DNA from: Earliella scabrosa
Taxonomy: Eukaryota; Basidiomycota; Agaricomycetes; Polyporales; Polyporaceae
Direction: 5' to 3'
Length of the DNA: 64,000 nt
Assembly: GCA_022605405.1 (NCBI GenBank)
Contig: JABYQQ010000005.1
Span: 124,001 to 188,000, forward strand
Below, one piece after another: positions 12,164 to 23,668 of the stretch (positions within the stretch are counted from its first letter, which is position 1; each line of letters begins with the position of its first letter). Under the pieces are notes generated by a model. That model ran no database searches and was not told the DNA's origin. It was given only the letters and a program-made list of their open reading frames with translations. A program made the translations under genes and the position numbers.

Positions 12164-12602
12164 GATGCCAGTACGCGGTTTCTGTGCGACGTGACTCGTC
12201 AGTTGCTCTGCGAGCGTCCGAGCCGAGTCATGGCCCTTTAGAACCGACCTTTGGGGCGGCCCGAGAGAAGAGTAGGTCCTTGATGTACGCCATGAAGAGT
12301 CGATAGTGAGGGTAGTGGGTCAAGAGTAGAGAAGGAGAGATGTGAGTCCTTTCAGGGGTTCGTGGCAGGTTCCACTCTCGGCCAGCGCTACTGCGCACGC
12401 CGAGGCGTACTCTCGATCATCACGGTAGGGTCACAACGGGCTCGTACCCAGACGTAGAAGACAATAGTATCGATGTACGCACCCCACCACCGCGAATAGT
12501 ACTAGTCAGTATTCAGGTCACGGTGGGCCCTGGAGTGCATCATCACCTCCGCCAGCATCGACTGGCTCGACCACTCGAATACTTGACTCGCGATGGCAGC
12601 CT
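12164..12602. other. Spacer between tandem F-box genes
   Basis: Holds the 5' region of copy 1 and the 3' end of copy 2. No further gene was seen. Confidence 0.45.
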
Positions 12603-13852
12603 CTAAACGTCATTGAAGTAGGTTGCATCCGGCATCGCCCAACATCCAGTACCTCCTCCTCCGCGCGCCAACCATTCCGCCTTCGCAAGCTGCTCCCAGA
12701 GCTTCGGTGAGGTCGGGCCTTCCATGTCCGGTAGTATAGCCCATCGGAACACTGATTTTGCGTGCACTTCGTATAGCCCATGGACGAACGAGCCATACTG
12801 TATCCGAGGAGTACCACAGGCGCCTCGCTCTGGCAGAGTATCGGGCTGGAGCACGAGGAACTGGAGGTTCTCGAGCCTCAGTCTGCCTCCATCGTGCTGC
12901 TGGTCATCCACAATTCCTGCATCACAGCCTCCAGATTAGGAACAACTTCTATAGATCGCGGGCACGCACGTACCGATGAGGCTGGACAAGTCGCATATGA
13001 GCTGGTCCTCCCAATAGTTCAGGCGCGACAGGTGGAGGTGTGTGAGACTCGGCGCGCATGCCACCCACGAGGCGAGCTCGACGTCGGAGTACTTGCAGAC
13101 CAAGTGCAAGCGCGTCAAGTTGGGGAGCGTGCATGCGCGCGACTGTTCCGATCCTATCGCTGAAGTGTTGGCTGTATCAGACTTGCCTGAGCTCGGAATG
13201 TACGGGAAGCCAGCTCGTGGGCCGAAGATGTGGAGTTCGTGCAAGCACGGGAAGACGGTGGCCCCGATGTTAGGGACGCCCAGCTCTTCTCCCCACTTCC
13301 GATGCCCGTGGAGCAAGAAGAGAGTGCACAACGACGGCGCGACGATGCTGAAGAGTGTGGACACGTCTGCGTGGTACCTGGCTTTCTCGGGGTCGGGGTC
13401 CGGAGCGATAAAGCCCTTCACCTTCACCTTGCGCTTTGCAGCTACAAGGAAGAGATGTCTGATCACTGGCGTAAGTTTCCCTGCGGCGCTCGCGGCGGCT
13501 GACTCGGATTTGAAAAAGGACAAGAATCGAGCGAGCTGATCAGCCCTCCCGGTGGTGAGTGCGATCGAGTTGAAACGCGCTGCGCGCGAGGCGTTCCGGA
13601 TCGACTTGGAGACGCGCGAGAGGGAGCATCCTGTGAAGCCCCCGTCGGTGCACGCGAGGGCGAAGATGTGCTCCAGTAGCTCAACAGGGAGCTTGTCGAG
13701 GGCGGATGACCCTGCCTGTCGTACAGATTGAATGGTTAGTGAGAACTCAAAATAGAATAAGTAGACCGTTAAAATCTGACCGGTCGAGCTTGGCGGAGTC
13801 TAAGAAGAGTCTTGACCTTTCCTGCGAAAGACTTCTCGCGACTTGCCCCCAT
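12603..13852 (-). CDS. F-box protein, 375 aa (copy 2 of a tandem pair)
   Basis: Three exons fit in frame: 13781-13852, 12974-13715 and 12603-12916. The short first exon encodes a basic N-terminus (MGASREKSFAGKVKTLLRL), and exon 2 opens with the F-box (LDKLPVELLEHIFALACTDG, then GFTGCSLSRVSKSIRNASR). The same leucine-rich segments as in copy 1 follow (LCTLFLLHGHRKW, CLHELHIFGPRAG, LTRLHLV, LTHLHLSRLNYW), with the C-terminus LWEQLAKAEWLARGGGGTGCW. Likely an SCF adaptor; its substrate is unknown. Same orientation as copy 1 and head-to-tail with it, so it arose by tandem duplication. Confidence 0.84.
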
Positions 13853-14688
13853 AAGTTCTTCGAAGTCTGAAGGACGGGGTTGTGCGCTGAATTGTGATGA
13901 GTTGGTGATGAGAGCCGTGTTTAAGTATACGGTGCCAGCTCAGCTGCGCTGCGCGCGCGCGCTGACTCAGAATCAAATGCGCTTGCGCAAGGTCCCACGA
14001 AGGGGTGCACTGTCGCCACCCCGCTTATACATCAGGGCGCGGCGAACAGCATCTTGAACTTACTACTCACCAAACAACCATTATACGTGCACTGCTAGTC
14101 TTGGAAAGGTGTGCAATATGCGACCTGTGGGCGCCATGACATCAGCGGAAACAAGACATCGAAGTCTTATATACTAGGACCCACCGAGACTTGAAAGGCG
14201 TGGTTTGTATGGTTGAGAAGACACAGTAGAAACTCACTGTCTTGATGGCTGAAGCAAGCTTATTGCTGCAAGGATGAGGTGTCCATGGCGAAGGATACCA
14301 TTATCGGCGGCGAAGTGAGTACACTACAACATGCGGCATTACCCGGGGAATAACGAACGGATAGCGATACAGGACAGGACAGGACTGCGCGCGGCGGCCG
14401 CGTCGGTACCCACAACCAGACGCCAGTCAAGTGACTGTACAATCTGGTGCGCATACAGCCCACGCGGGGCCAACAGCCGGGACGCGCAGTCGACAGGTCA
14501 AGAGGCAAGAGCAAGGAAAGGGAGGGATACAGGATGGGGTGGGGATCAGTAGGACGAGGGGGGTAGGGTAATGCGATACATGGGCGAGGATAAATAGCGA
14601 TAACAAATAACGGCGTCCACTCGCGCGGTGGAGTGGTGGAGGAGGGGGAAGCGAGTCACAGACAGCGGCCTCCGGGAGTGCGTTGGGC
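13853..14688. other. Intergenic, nothing recognised
   Basis: Contains the upstream region of the second F-box gene and the 3' flank of the next minus-strand gene. Only short, unconvincing open frames are present. Confidence 0.45.
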
Positions 14689-15423
14689 TCAGCGCCGCCG
14701 GATGACGTCGACCTGGGCTTGGAAGACGGCGTCGTGGCCGTCCGTGTTGGTCAGCGCGACGAGGACGAGGTCGTCCAGGTTGAATGCCGACGTGATCTTC
14801 CACGTCGGGTCGGCCAGGGTGTAGTGCGCACGGCATGCTTGCTGTAAAACTTCGTCGTGAGTGTCTATTGCGGGAAACCGGCGGCGGCGCGACTCACGTC
14901 TATGAAGGTGTCGTACGCACGGAAGATCTGCTCCGCGAGGTGCCAGCGGCTGACGGGCCCGCACTTCGTAACCAAGTTCAGGCGCACGTTGTAGTCGAGG
15001 TGGGCGTAACCCGGCCACTGTAGTACATGTCAGAGTTAGATTCGTCGCGCGCAGTTAGGAAGACGCGACACGTACGAGAATGCGGAACTCGGCCGTCGCG
15101 GGAGAGCCGTCGTAGATGGCGGGGCCCTCAGAGTAGGCCAAGTTCAAGTGACGGCCCATCTTGATATCCGAGAAACGCAAGCCGCCGTCCATGGGGTTGG
15201 TAGACTGGAAGTCGATCACAATTCCGCGGCGCCAGTATAGGTTCCTCCCAGGCGTAGGTGTGAGGGCCATGGTTGGGATCCTACGATAAAATTCGCGTCG
15301 CGGGTCCTGGTTCTCCTTGTCGCGAATGGCGCCGAGCGTGATGGTCACCAACCCGTTGGCCCCCTGGAGAGTCGAGTAGTTGGAACACTGTGCAGCGCGA
15401 AGGACGGGGTGCATGGCGGACAT
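14689..15423 (-). CDS. Conserved-looking protein of unknown function, 206 aa
   Basis: Exons 15076-15423, 14898-15017 and 14689-14841 all join in phase 0 with GT..AG introns, giving an uninterrupted 206-residue protein. It lacks a signal peptide and membrane segments. It looks like a compact mixed beta fold (LYWRRGIVIDFQ, LVTKCGPVSRWHLAEQIFRA, DLVLVALTNTDGHDAVF). The clean exon phase and balanced composition argue for a real gene, but I cannot name a family. A TATAAGAG box on the minus strand near 15550 sits about 130 bp upstream of the start. Confidence 0.75.
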
Positions 15424-15966
15424 GATTATGTCGAAGTTACGAGTGATTAGCAGCTGGTGCGGTGGATGGTGTAGAGTATAGTAGGTCGCGGGTGTGTGTG
15501 CAGCTAGCTTCCGATGATGCTGGAGAGCAAGACGTGCTGAAGAACATCGCTCTTATACTCGCCTGTTCTCTCGCCCTCGTGCGTGCATCCAGCGGAGGCC
15601 ACAATCACCGCGAAGAAGCTATCGCAGGAGGGCTCTTGCGCACGGACGCGTCAAAGCGACGCGTCGCGATGCACAATCGCGGGGACAAACGTCGCGTACA
15701 GGCCCGCGCATCCTGAAACACCGCACGGAGTCTCCAGGGGAAGAGGCGAAAGCGGCGGGCCGTGGACGCGGAAAGGAAGGGGCGAAGGACATAGTGAAAG
15801 CGAGGGCGAAAGCGGACCCCAGCGGGCACTGGACGCTCGCTTTGATACATACCGACGTCACTCCGCCGTCCGTCACCACGTGCGACGCGTCAAAGCGTGG
15901 TGACGCGTACGAGGAGCCCGGAAAGGCAAGGGACACGGTTGATTTCCCGGGGGCGCGGGCAGATAA
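15424..15966. other. Spacer with repeated ACGCGTC motifs and a hairpin
   Basis: The 14-mer GACGCGTCAAAGCG occurs at 15645-15658 and again at 15884-15897. The second copy sits inside a perfect 10-bp inverted repeat (CGTCACCACG at 15871-15880, CGTGGTGACG at 15896-15905). ACGCGT is the core of the MBF cell-cycle box of fungi. No gene was found. Confidence 0.5.
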
Positions 15967-16474
15967 CACGACGTGCAACGCCCGATTTCCGGGGCCAGGG
16001 AATGACTTGGAAATCCGCTCGGGATGCATCAATTCCAAGCCAATTCTGAAAAAATTCCTAAGTTGGGGCGGACAACATGTCCCATTGTTTCCTTTGTCAC
16101 AGAAGTGGCTTGAAGAAAATGATAACAGTCCTTCTGGAGGAAATTTCAGGGCAAAGGCATTGAGATCTTGCATGCCTTGCGCATTTCCGTGGGGCGTCAA
16201 GGAAATGACAAAGAAATTCAAGAGTCAGGTAGAATTTCCCTGCCCTAACATTTCCTTCACACGGAAAGTGTACGTACATGTTGAATGTCAATGTCCTTTC
16301 GCATGAATTTCCTGCCAGATGGCTGGGCAACATTTCCTGGACAACAAAGACAGGCTTTGGGTACGCAACATGTCTCGAGGTCGGAAATTTTATTGAAATT
16401 TCAAGGACTTGATGCATCCCGAGCGGATTTCCAAGTCATTCCCTGGCCCCGGAAATCGGGCGTTGCACGTCGTG
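15967..16474. mobile_element. 508-bp non-autonomous DNA transposon with perfect 66-bp TIRs
   Basis: Positions 15967-16032 and 16409-16474 are exact reverse complements over 66 bp, starting CACGACGTGCAACG. The element is flanked on both sides by TAA (15964-15966 and 16475-16477), a 3-bp target-site duplication. A 3-bp duplication fits CACTA/EnSpm or PIF-Harbinger elements; the CAC.. end favours the former and the TAA target the latter. The interior (about 376 bp) has no transposase. It is rich in ATTTCC/GGAAAT motifs on both strands, like subterminal transposase-binding repeats. The absence of any TIR mismatch implies recent movement. Confidence 0.88.
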
Positions 16475-16477
16475 TAA

Positions 16478-17273
16478 ACGCACCTTTGAACGCGGTTATT
16501 GTGCGATAAAACCGGCGCACAATGGCTGGTGTTTATCAGCTTCCTTTCGAAGCCCAGTATGCTTGCTTTGATACGAGGCAGCCGTTTGGCCAGCCCTTGT
16601 TCTCCACAAAGGGAGCCATGTGTCCGAGGGCTGGCACGAGTAGGCCCGGACAGAACTCTGAAGACCGATCGCGAGGCGGTGCGAGCTCGAGCTGTGTCGG
16701 AGAGGATAGCAACGAGTGCGGTAAGGTGCAAAAGCGTTGGCCACGGCGGAGGCAAAGCGTCGTCCAGTCGCAGCCTCGAGGTCGTCATGGATCAAAGGAA
16801 ACGCAGGACAGCAAATAGGCGCCGCATGCAGTTTGCGATGAACGGTCACATGACACGACGCGTCTTAACCTTCGCCATCGCGCCCACTTGCGACATCGCG
16901 GACGACAGTGATTATCCCAGCTGGCAGCACACGATGCAGAGCTCTACTGCACAGTATGTCAGACTTTGATCGGACTCGGATGTATAACATGCAAGAGCGC
17001 TTGCATATGGTTAGAAGATGATATACGAGAACAGAAAGGATCGACCGTCCTACTCGGACCCAAGACTAAGAAAGCTACAGGTTTCTACGCTCTATGTATA
17101 TGTGATGTGGATGATGGGGATGGGATGCGTGACGTGGCGCGACTCTACGATGTATGCGCTCTAAATGACTCTAGATCGTGAGGAAAGCGACGTGACTGGT
17201 TAGCTGTGCGATAAGTGCGACGAGGGGAATCAGAAGTCCGCGAGATGACAGTGCACGAGAGCGAGAGAGCGAA
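16478..17273. other. Intergenic between transposon and MFS gene
   Basis: Open frames of up to 157 codons occur, but none has a recognisable domain or supported splice structure. The right part is the 3' flank of the MFS gene. Confidence 0.45.
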
Positions 17274-19386
17274 TTACGCGGCGGCGCGCTTCGAGCGAGC
17301 ACGGATGGACCGGCCGTAACGGTAAAACAAGAACGGGATGGGAATCTGGTATGCTGGTCATTGAGCAGCCCTGTATAGACACATCTGAAGCGAACTCACC
17401 ATCGCGAGGGAAATGAAGGCCCAGGTCGACGCCGCCCAGCCGTTACCCAAGTTGTGGTACATGGCCGTGATGAACAGCGGCATCGCGGCGCCCGAGCCAG
17501 ACCGAATGACAGTCTTCGCAGCGAGCGCGGACGCGACGTAGCCGGGGAACGCGTCGATGAGGTACGCGTTGGCGGAGAAGTAGATGATCACCACTGCCAC
17601 ATGTGTCAGCGAAACGCCACAAAGAGCTGGGACAACGAGAGACACTCACTTCCGAACCCAAACGGAATGCCAGAGGACACAGGTCCGACCCAGTTGCCTC
17701 CACCAGGCATGACCGCGGGCGGACTCGTCCACCCAAAGATGAACAGCGACACGGGCACGAACCAGCACCCGATCATCATGCCCGGGAGTCGGTCCTCGGG
17801 GTCGGCATGCCCGCCCTTCGCGGCGGCGCGCCGGAGGTAGTCGCGCTCGATGCGGGGCGTGACGAAGAGCGCGATGGCGACGCCGATGAGCACCGAGCAG
17901 AAGGTGAGGCCGACCATCCCGTCGTTCCAGCGGTAGTTCTCGGCGAAGACGACGGGGAAGGAGAAGAAGAAGGCGTAGAGGAGGCCGTAGATGAGCGCGA
18001 TGTAGAGGCTCATGAGGAGCAGGATCGGCTCGGTCACGATCATCTCTGCCAAAGTAGGGCGAGGTAAGTACCGTGTAAGACAGGCAGCGACTGAGGGGGA
18101 ATAGACGTACGGAACGGTCGGAGAAGCGTCTCGGTTAGGATCTGGCTGAGCGATGCCCTGAAGAGCTCTTGCTCGGTCGTGATGGTGACATCACCAGTCT
18201 CCTTGCGGAGGCGTCGGGCACGATTCCCGAGGAGCGTCGGCGCGAACGTTTCAGGGATGGTCATCGTGAACAGCGTCACAACACCCGCAAATATCATGTT
18301 GACCCAGATGATCCATCGCCAGCCGATGGTCTCGCCTATGAAGCCACCGACAATGGGCCCGAGCACAGGTCCGCCATACGGTGCAGCCGCAAACAGCGCG
18401 ATCGCAAGGCCGCGCTCGTTGTTGTCCCATACGTCAGAGATGGTGCCGCCGGCGAGGGTCAAGGGGGCAGAGGCGAAGAAGCCGCAGAAGAAGCGACAAA
18501 TGAGAAGCGTCTCAATATTCTGTGCGACGGCGCAGGGGATGTTGAAGATCACGTAGATCAGACCAGGAATGATCCAGACCAGCCGACGGCCGTAAAGCTC
18601 ACTCTATGTGACAGTCAGCCAAGTGCGCTCTACATGAGATAGAGGCGGAACCCACCAATGGAGACCAACATAGGGGACCGATACCGAAGCCGACGACCAT
18701 GAGCGACACGCTCAGCGCCGTGACGACCTCGCCGACATTGAATTCAGCCTCAATATCTCGGAAGTCGCCGGTGATGACAGCACTCGCAAACGCGACCTGC
18801 ACGACCGCAATCGCGCAGACAGCTGTGATGTCTGCAGTACAGAGGATAGTGTGAGCCACAAACTTCGTAACGATCACACAAAATGGAGACACGCACACCA
18901 CCGGTAGAGATCCGACCAATTCCGAGGATCTTCGGGATCGCCCTCCTTCCATGTCACCAGCTTCATCTGTTTCAGCTCCCGTGCCTTTTCCGGGTCCGCG
19001 AGCGCCTGTGGGAGTCGGTAGACATGGGACGGAACCGGACGGAGCGCGAGGTCGGCGGGGAGATAACCAGTCTCGGAGATCGCACGGTACTCGTTCGTGA
19101 AGCCTCCGCGGTTCATGTCGGTGGTTCCGAACGGGAAGGAGAGATCGGGTCGGGTGTCATCGTGCGACTCGTGTGTCCGTGTGCGGGTGAGGGTGAGGTT
19201 CTGGTCGCGTTCGCGGCCGACGCCCTCAGGGAAGGTGATGTGAGGATGGCGGGGCTGGCGGTCGTGGTCGTGGTCATGTTCGTGCTTGTGTTTGTGGTGG
19301 TGCGAGTGAGACGCGGCATGGGCCTCATCGGGGATGGCGATTGTGGACGTTTCGCTCTGAGGCATACTAGAGGGTGAGGCAACCAT
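17274..19386 (-). CDS. MFS transporter, DHA1 (polyamine/drug:H+) type with His-rich N-terminus
   Basis: A multi-exon 12-helix major facilitator. The ATG at 19386 opens a cytoplasmic tail of about 150 residues, with a striking His-rich run near residues 25-45 (SHSHHHKHKHEHDHDHDRQ). Next comes the family motif VTWKEGDPEDPRNWS just before helix 1. Membrane segments include VTALSVSLMVVGFGIGPLCW, ETLLICRFFCGFFASAPLTL, YGGPVLGPIVGGFIGETIGW and LLLMSLYIALIYGLLYAFFF, and the protein ends with FYRYGRSIRARSKRAAA. This is the layout of fungal TPO/CAF5-like proton antiporters; the substrate cannot be told. The His/Asp run could bind metal ions. A TATATAA box lies about 85 bp upstream on the minus strand. 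Confidence 0.88.
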
Positions 19387-20665
19387 GGCGGGCCTCGGTC
19401 GTGAGAAGACTAGAAAAGGGTAGCGTAGGGGGTTGGTACAATGCGACCCAGGGCGCACGCAGCATCCTTATATACGACGATGGCCGACGGGCGTGTACGG
19501 GCGATGGACATGCAGGATCGCGCCTTCGGGAGAAGCAGCGAAGATTGTCGGGGGATGGACATGGGCGCTGACAAAGTCGAGGCTGAGGTAGAGCGACCCG
19601 ATGGCTTCCTGCGACCCGGACGGCGATAATTGCGCGATAGGGCTCGTTGCGGACCAGAGATGGAGCAGAGTTGTGGGTCCCCGACGTCGGTTTGTGCTCC
19701 GAAAGCTAGATCCATTCCGTTCAGTTCCGTCTGGACACCGAGACCAACACTCACTGTGACCGTAGCTGAACCGCATGTGTGGGGGTTGTGTTACTGTCGC
19801 TCGCATAGAGGCAAGACAGGTGGCCGTTCCGACATCCTAACGAGGATGAAATAGAAGGTTGTCTTCAATTGGTTCCTCTAGAGGTTTGAGGAGGTTTGAG
19901 GAGAAAGTTATGCAGGTTTAGACGCCCGTGGCTCGGAGCCTCGGAGCCGGGCGTTCACGGAACCACATAGACGCCCTTACCTCGTCGGTAACTCGAGGTC
20001 ACCGATACCCGAATCGAACACACCTTGCCCACCTCCTTCCTCCGACTCCTTTAGAGTGGCACAAACTTGACCTTGTCTCAGCGTGCTAGTTGCTTCTTTA
20101 GTATGAATGTGCTCGTGGACTCTACAAGCTTGGAGAGAAATTTTATGGCATATCATTGTGCCTTTGCGGGATCCTGTTTGACATGACATGGCACGGTTGG
20201 AGGTAACGCATGCTGTTTGATTCTAATTTCAGCTCCCGAGAGCATCCTGCATTACAACGGAAAACACATCTCCACGATATTCAGTGCGCGGAATTGGCCT
20301 CCGCGAAGCTGTGCTCTATTCCCTCCAGCTCCGGCGTCCAAGCCTAGATGTACACGCAACTCGCTGACTCACCTCCATCATGGTCCTCGTACTACAAAGG
20401 TGAGTAAGGAGTTACTCATCTTACAAGATGTCGAGCGTCACGCTCATGTGCATGCATGAGGAAGGCTCTAAGCTCTTGTGCTATGCCCCAAATGGGAGCA
20501 CACCTGGCCAGCGCCCGAGTCAATACAGTCCGCAGCGCCAGATCAAGACTGTGTACGGCACTTGCATCCTGTACCTGAGCTTCTTGGAGTCTTAAGGGCT
20601 TGAGTTCAGTCGAAGACGTCTCAAGATACTCAACTCTCTCCACCGACCCGTATCTTACATCCAAA
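19387..20665. other. Divergent intergenic region
   Basis: This 1.3-kb stretch holds the promoters of the MFS gene and the YwqG-like gene. A small direct repeat (GGTTTGAGGA, twice) occurs near 19885. No gene could be supported. Confidence 0.45.
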
Positions 20666-21642
20666 ATGGCGGATACCAACGACCTAGACCTCCGGACACC
20701 TTACTTTCCGATCTACTCAACCACAGCCCCCGCGGACATCCTGAGCCCCGACATCTCCGCCATAGTCGGAGGGTCCACCCCCCTCCTGCTCCCTAACGAA
20801 GACTGGCCGCGCTGCAGCAAGTGCGAGGAGCAAGAGTACCTCATCCCCCTCATCCACATCAACGTGTCCTCCCCGCAGACGCCCTCCGAGTTCCGGCAGA
20901 AGGTCGGCGTGCGGCCCCAGCCCGGACACAGCGTGATCCTCCAAGTGCTCGTCTGCGCCGAGGACGAGTCCGCGGTCTGCTTCGACGAGTCCGTCGTCAG
21001 CGGCGGGGGTGGCGACGACGAGCCCTTCCCCGCCTTCCTCCTGCGCGTCCTCCAGCTCTCGCCAGAGTCCATCAACGCCGCTGCCGTACACGCCGCGCGC
21101 GCGGAGATGGACGGGGAGAAGTTCTTCATCGAGCAGCGCGTGATCGTCGGCTGGACGGCGGGGAACCCGGAGATGCCGCACGAGGCTGCAAACTTCGACT
21201 ACGACGAGGAGGCGTACCAGGCGCATGAGCCCGCCATGGGCCTCAAGCTGCTCGGATACCCTGTTCAAGGTAGAAACCAATGTTTTTCGTGTTGATCTCT
21301 CAGGCGTCTGGACTGATACCGAAATCACACTAGGCAAATTCTACAGTTCTGTCATCGAGTCGTGCCCCAGGGTGCGAGACGAGGACGCCGCAGAAGAGAA
21401 CGACAACGGAGACGCAGCACCGCTTCATCCGTCTCCTGATCAAACCGGTCCATGGCGCTGCTTGATCCAGCTCCTCAACTTTGAAGATGAAAACACCCTG
21501 GTGCGCTCGATCGATCTCCGCACACTTCTAGCACGCCCCGCTCATGTACACTCACCAGCTCCAAGTCAATGGCAACACGTGGGTCAACCAATGCGAGATA
21601 CACCCCGACGTGCTTTCCATGACTATTGGAGGCGATTGGTAA
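20666..21642 (+). CDS. YwqG-like (DUF1963) protein, 293 aa
   Basis: Exons 20666-21269, 21334-21500 and 21532-21642 join in frame. I chose the ATG at 20666, in strong context (AAAATGG), over one 22 codons upstream. The pattern IVGGSTPLLLPNEDWPRC followed by CSKCEEQEYLIPLIHINVSS matches the start of DUF1963/YwqG proteins (GG-x-P-L-P-x-x-x-W-P, then L-x-Q-I-N). The end, TWVNQCEIHPDVLSMTIGGD, is in frame only if the second intron is 31 nt, which is very short for this genome. Alternatively the 3' end is mutated and the protein continues about 50 residues in another frame. Biochemical role is unknown for the family. Confidence 0.62.
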
Positions 21643-21948
21643 ATGGACAGTGTTGGCTGTGCCTTCTCCGTTGCCCCTTGATCTGTGTTTAGAAAGTAGC
21701 GCATGAAGGCTGAAGCTGGGCTGTGACCAGCGCTTCCTATCGTCAGCCCTAGTCAGGGCAGGAGGCTGCCGTGTTTGCGGCACCGGATCCAAGCGGCACA
21801 CTGACGATGGTAGGAGTTACAATACATTGTCTGCAAGTTGTACACCGTGCTCTATCATACGGAATACACGAATCGGATCGAAGGTACTGCTACAACAGTT
21901 GCGTCCAGCGCTCAAAAGTCAAGAAGTGAGTAATCGGAGACATGACTC

Positions 21949-23668
21949 TCAGACATCTATCGCGGCGGCCCTCTCCTCGCCAACCTTTGGAGCTGATGTT
22001 GAATTGTCGCCGGCGTGGCAGGCTTGCGGCTCGGTTGTCGAGCCAGGAGCAGGCAAGGAGGCGGCGATTGAGCCGATGAGGTTGCTGAGGTTCAGGCTGC
22101 GGAGCGCGGAGAGCGAGCCCTGCTGCGCCATGCTGTTGTTGGCCTGCTGGAGGTCCATGAGGAACCTCGACACCAGAATGGCGGTCATCCTGAAGAGACA
22201 AGTTATCTCAGAATTAGCGCCCCGGCGAGTGGCGGAAGGTGAAGGTGGGATGGGACACCCACGGTTCGACGAGCGCGATGATGTTGCTCGTGGCGTTGAC
22301 GTTGATCGATGGCGACACCTTGCCGATGGCGGGTGTTAGCGAGGATTGCCAATGTTGGCGAGCAGAGCCTGCTGCAGAGGCTCGGGTAGTACTCACGGAG
22401 AGCAAGGAGAAAGTGAGGTGTAGGATGTTCATGATCAGAAGGGCGCTATTCCGTCGACGTCGCTCAGTCAGCGCGCGGCGACCTGATGTCAGTCTGAGGT
22501 AGCGCGACGCACACAAAGTAGACCACGCCTTGATAGTAAGGACGGAAGAGTGGCTGGGTGAGCGAAGATGGGAATCGGGAGAGCATGTGCGTAGGACTCA
22601 CCATCTCGGAAGAGGATGTCGGAGAGCGAGGTGCGCTGGCCGAGGGCTTTGATCTCTCTGCTTGCCCGGTACGTTGCATTCCATGTGATTCCAAGGACCA
22701 AGATGTCCGACGTGATGAGGCAGGTTCGGGAGACTATGAGGACTAGTCGGGAATTCGTGAGAAACTATGGACCAGGATCGGACGTCAAGCTCGTACATCT
22801 AGAGCGAACCGCTAGTCAGTAATGTGTACCCTGAGAGAGAGGAACGCGCATAGACTCACGTATGTCTGGTGGAGGTTGACAGGTTGGGCGTCAGGTTGCA
22901 CCCCGCAGACGGGCTGTTGACGAGGACAGAAGTGCCCAGGCCGATCTATCCGCAAGGTTAGCCCAATGGACTCCCACCACAGGGAGGAGCTCATGGCTTA
23001 CGAAGTCGAACACTGGAGTGACGAGGGAGAGAAGAAAGACCAGATATGCAAGTGCCCGAGTCCTAGAGCTGAGAACGTATGCTCGCAGTGCCGAGAACAC
23101 TGCACGAATGACATGAGTACGGAAACTGCGGTATATTAGATGGAAAAGTGCTCACGGGCCCATGGGAAGTACTGGTAGTACTCAAATGTTGCGGTGGTGT
23201 AGATTATGGCAGCACAGCTAAGGCAGCATGAGCCTCAAGTAACGTCACGAATGACAGGGTCGGGCGGCTTCACCTCTAGAGACGAAGGATCGCATCAATG
23301 ACATATGCCCATCTTCCAGAGTATCGAGCTCACCTGCTGTGGGACATCGATGAATGGGGAATTCATCATGTTGACTATGAACGGCACATATCGGTTCATG
23401 AAGAAGAGGACTGAGGCCAAGGCGACCTTGCGCTTCCAGAAGAGCTCCACCTCAAGGCCGAAGGTGATGAAATATTCGTATGCGACTAGAGCTGGCTTGA
23501 AATGTTAGAAGGGCAGTGAGCAGGCGCAGAAGGGAGAGGCTCACCAATCCTAGCGGTCTGGAAGTACGAGATTACCTGACTGGAAGCAATGTCACGACAA
23601 GCGATGATGACGAACAACCACCGTGATACTCACCGAAGTTCCAGCAGCGCCAGTCTTTGTGGGTCCAT
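21949..23668 (-). CDS. DUF6533-type multi-pass membrane protein
   Basis: Starts at 23668 with MDPQRLALLELRQVISYFQT and proceeds through many short exons to a stop at 21949. The N-terminal block (ARIALVAYEYFITFGLEVEL, then FWKRKVALASVLFFMNRYVP) is the DUF6533 pattern of basidiomycete seven-helix proteins. Later helices include FSALRAYVLSSRTRALAYLV, FLLSLVTPVFDF and SRFLMDLQQANN near the cytosolic tail. The tail of about 60 residues is Ser/Pro/Ala-rich. These proteins resemble receptors in topology, but no ligand or partner is known. A TATATAG box lies about 85 bp upstream. Internal exon borders were not all resolved. Confidence 0.8.

Noticed and set aside
15967..16474. Hairpin non-coding RNA gene from the long inverted repeat
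   Set aside because: The 3-bp target duplication and exact ends fit a transposon better; small RNA from it cannot be excluded.
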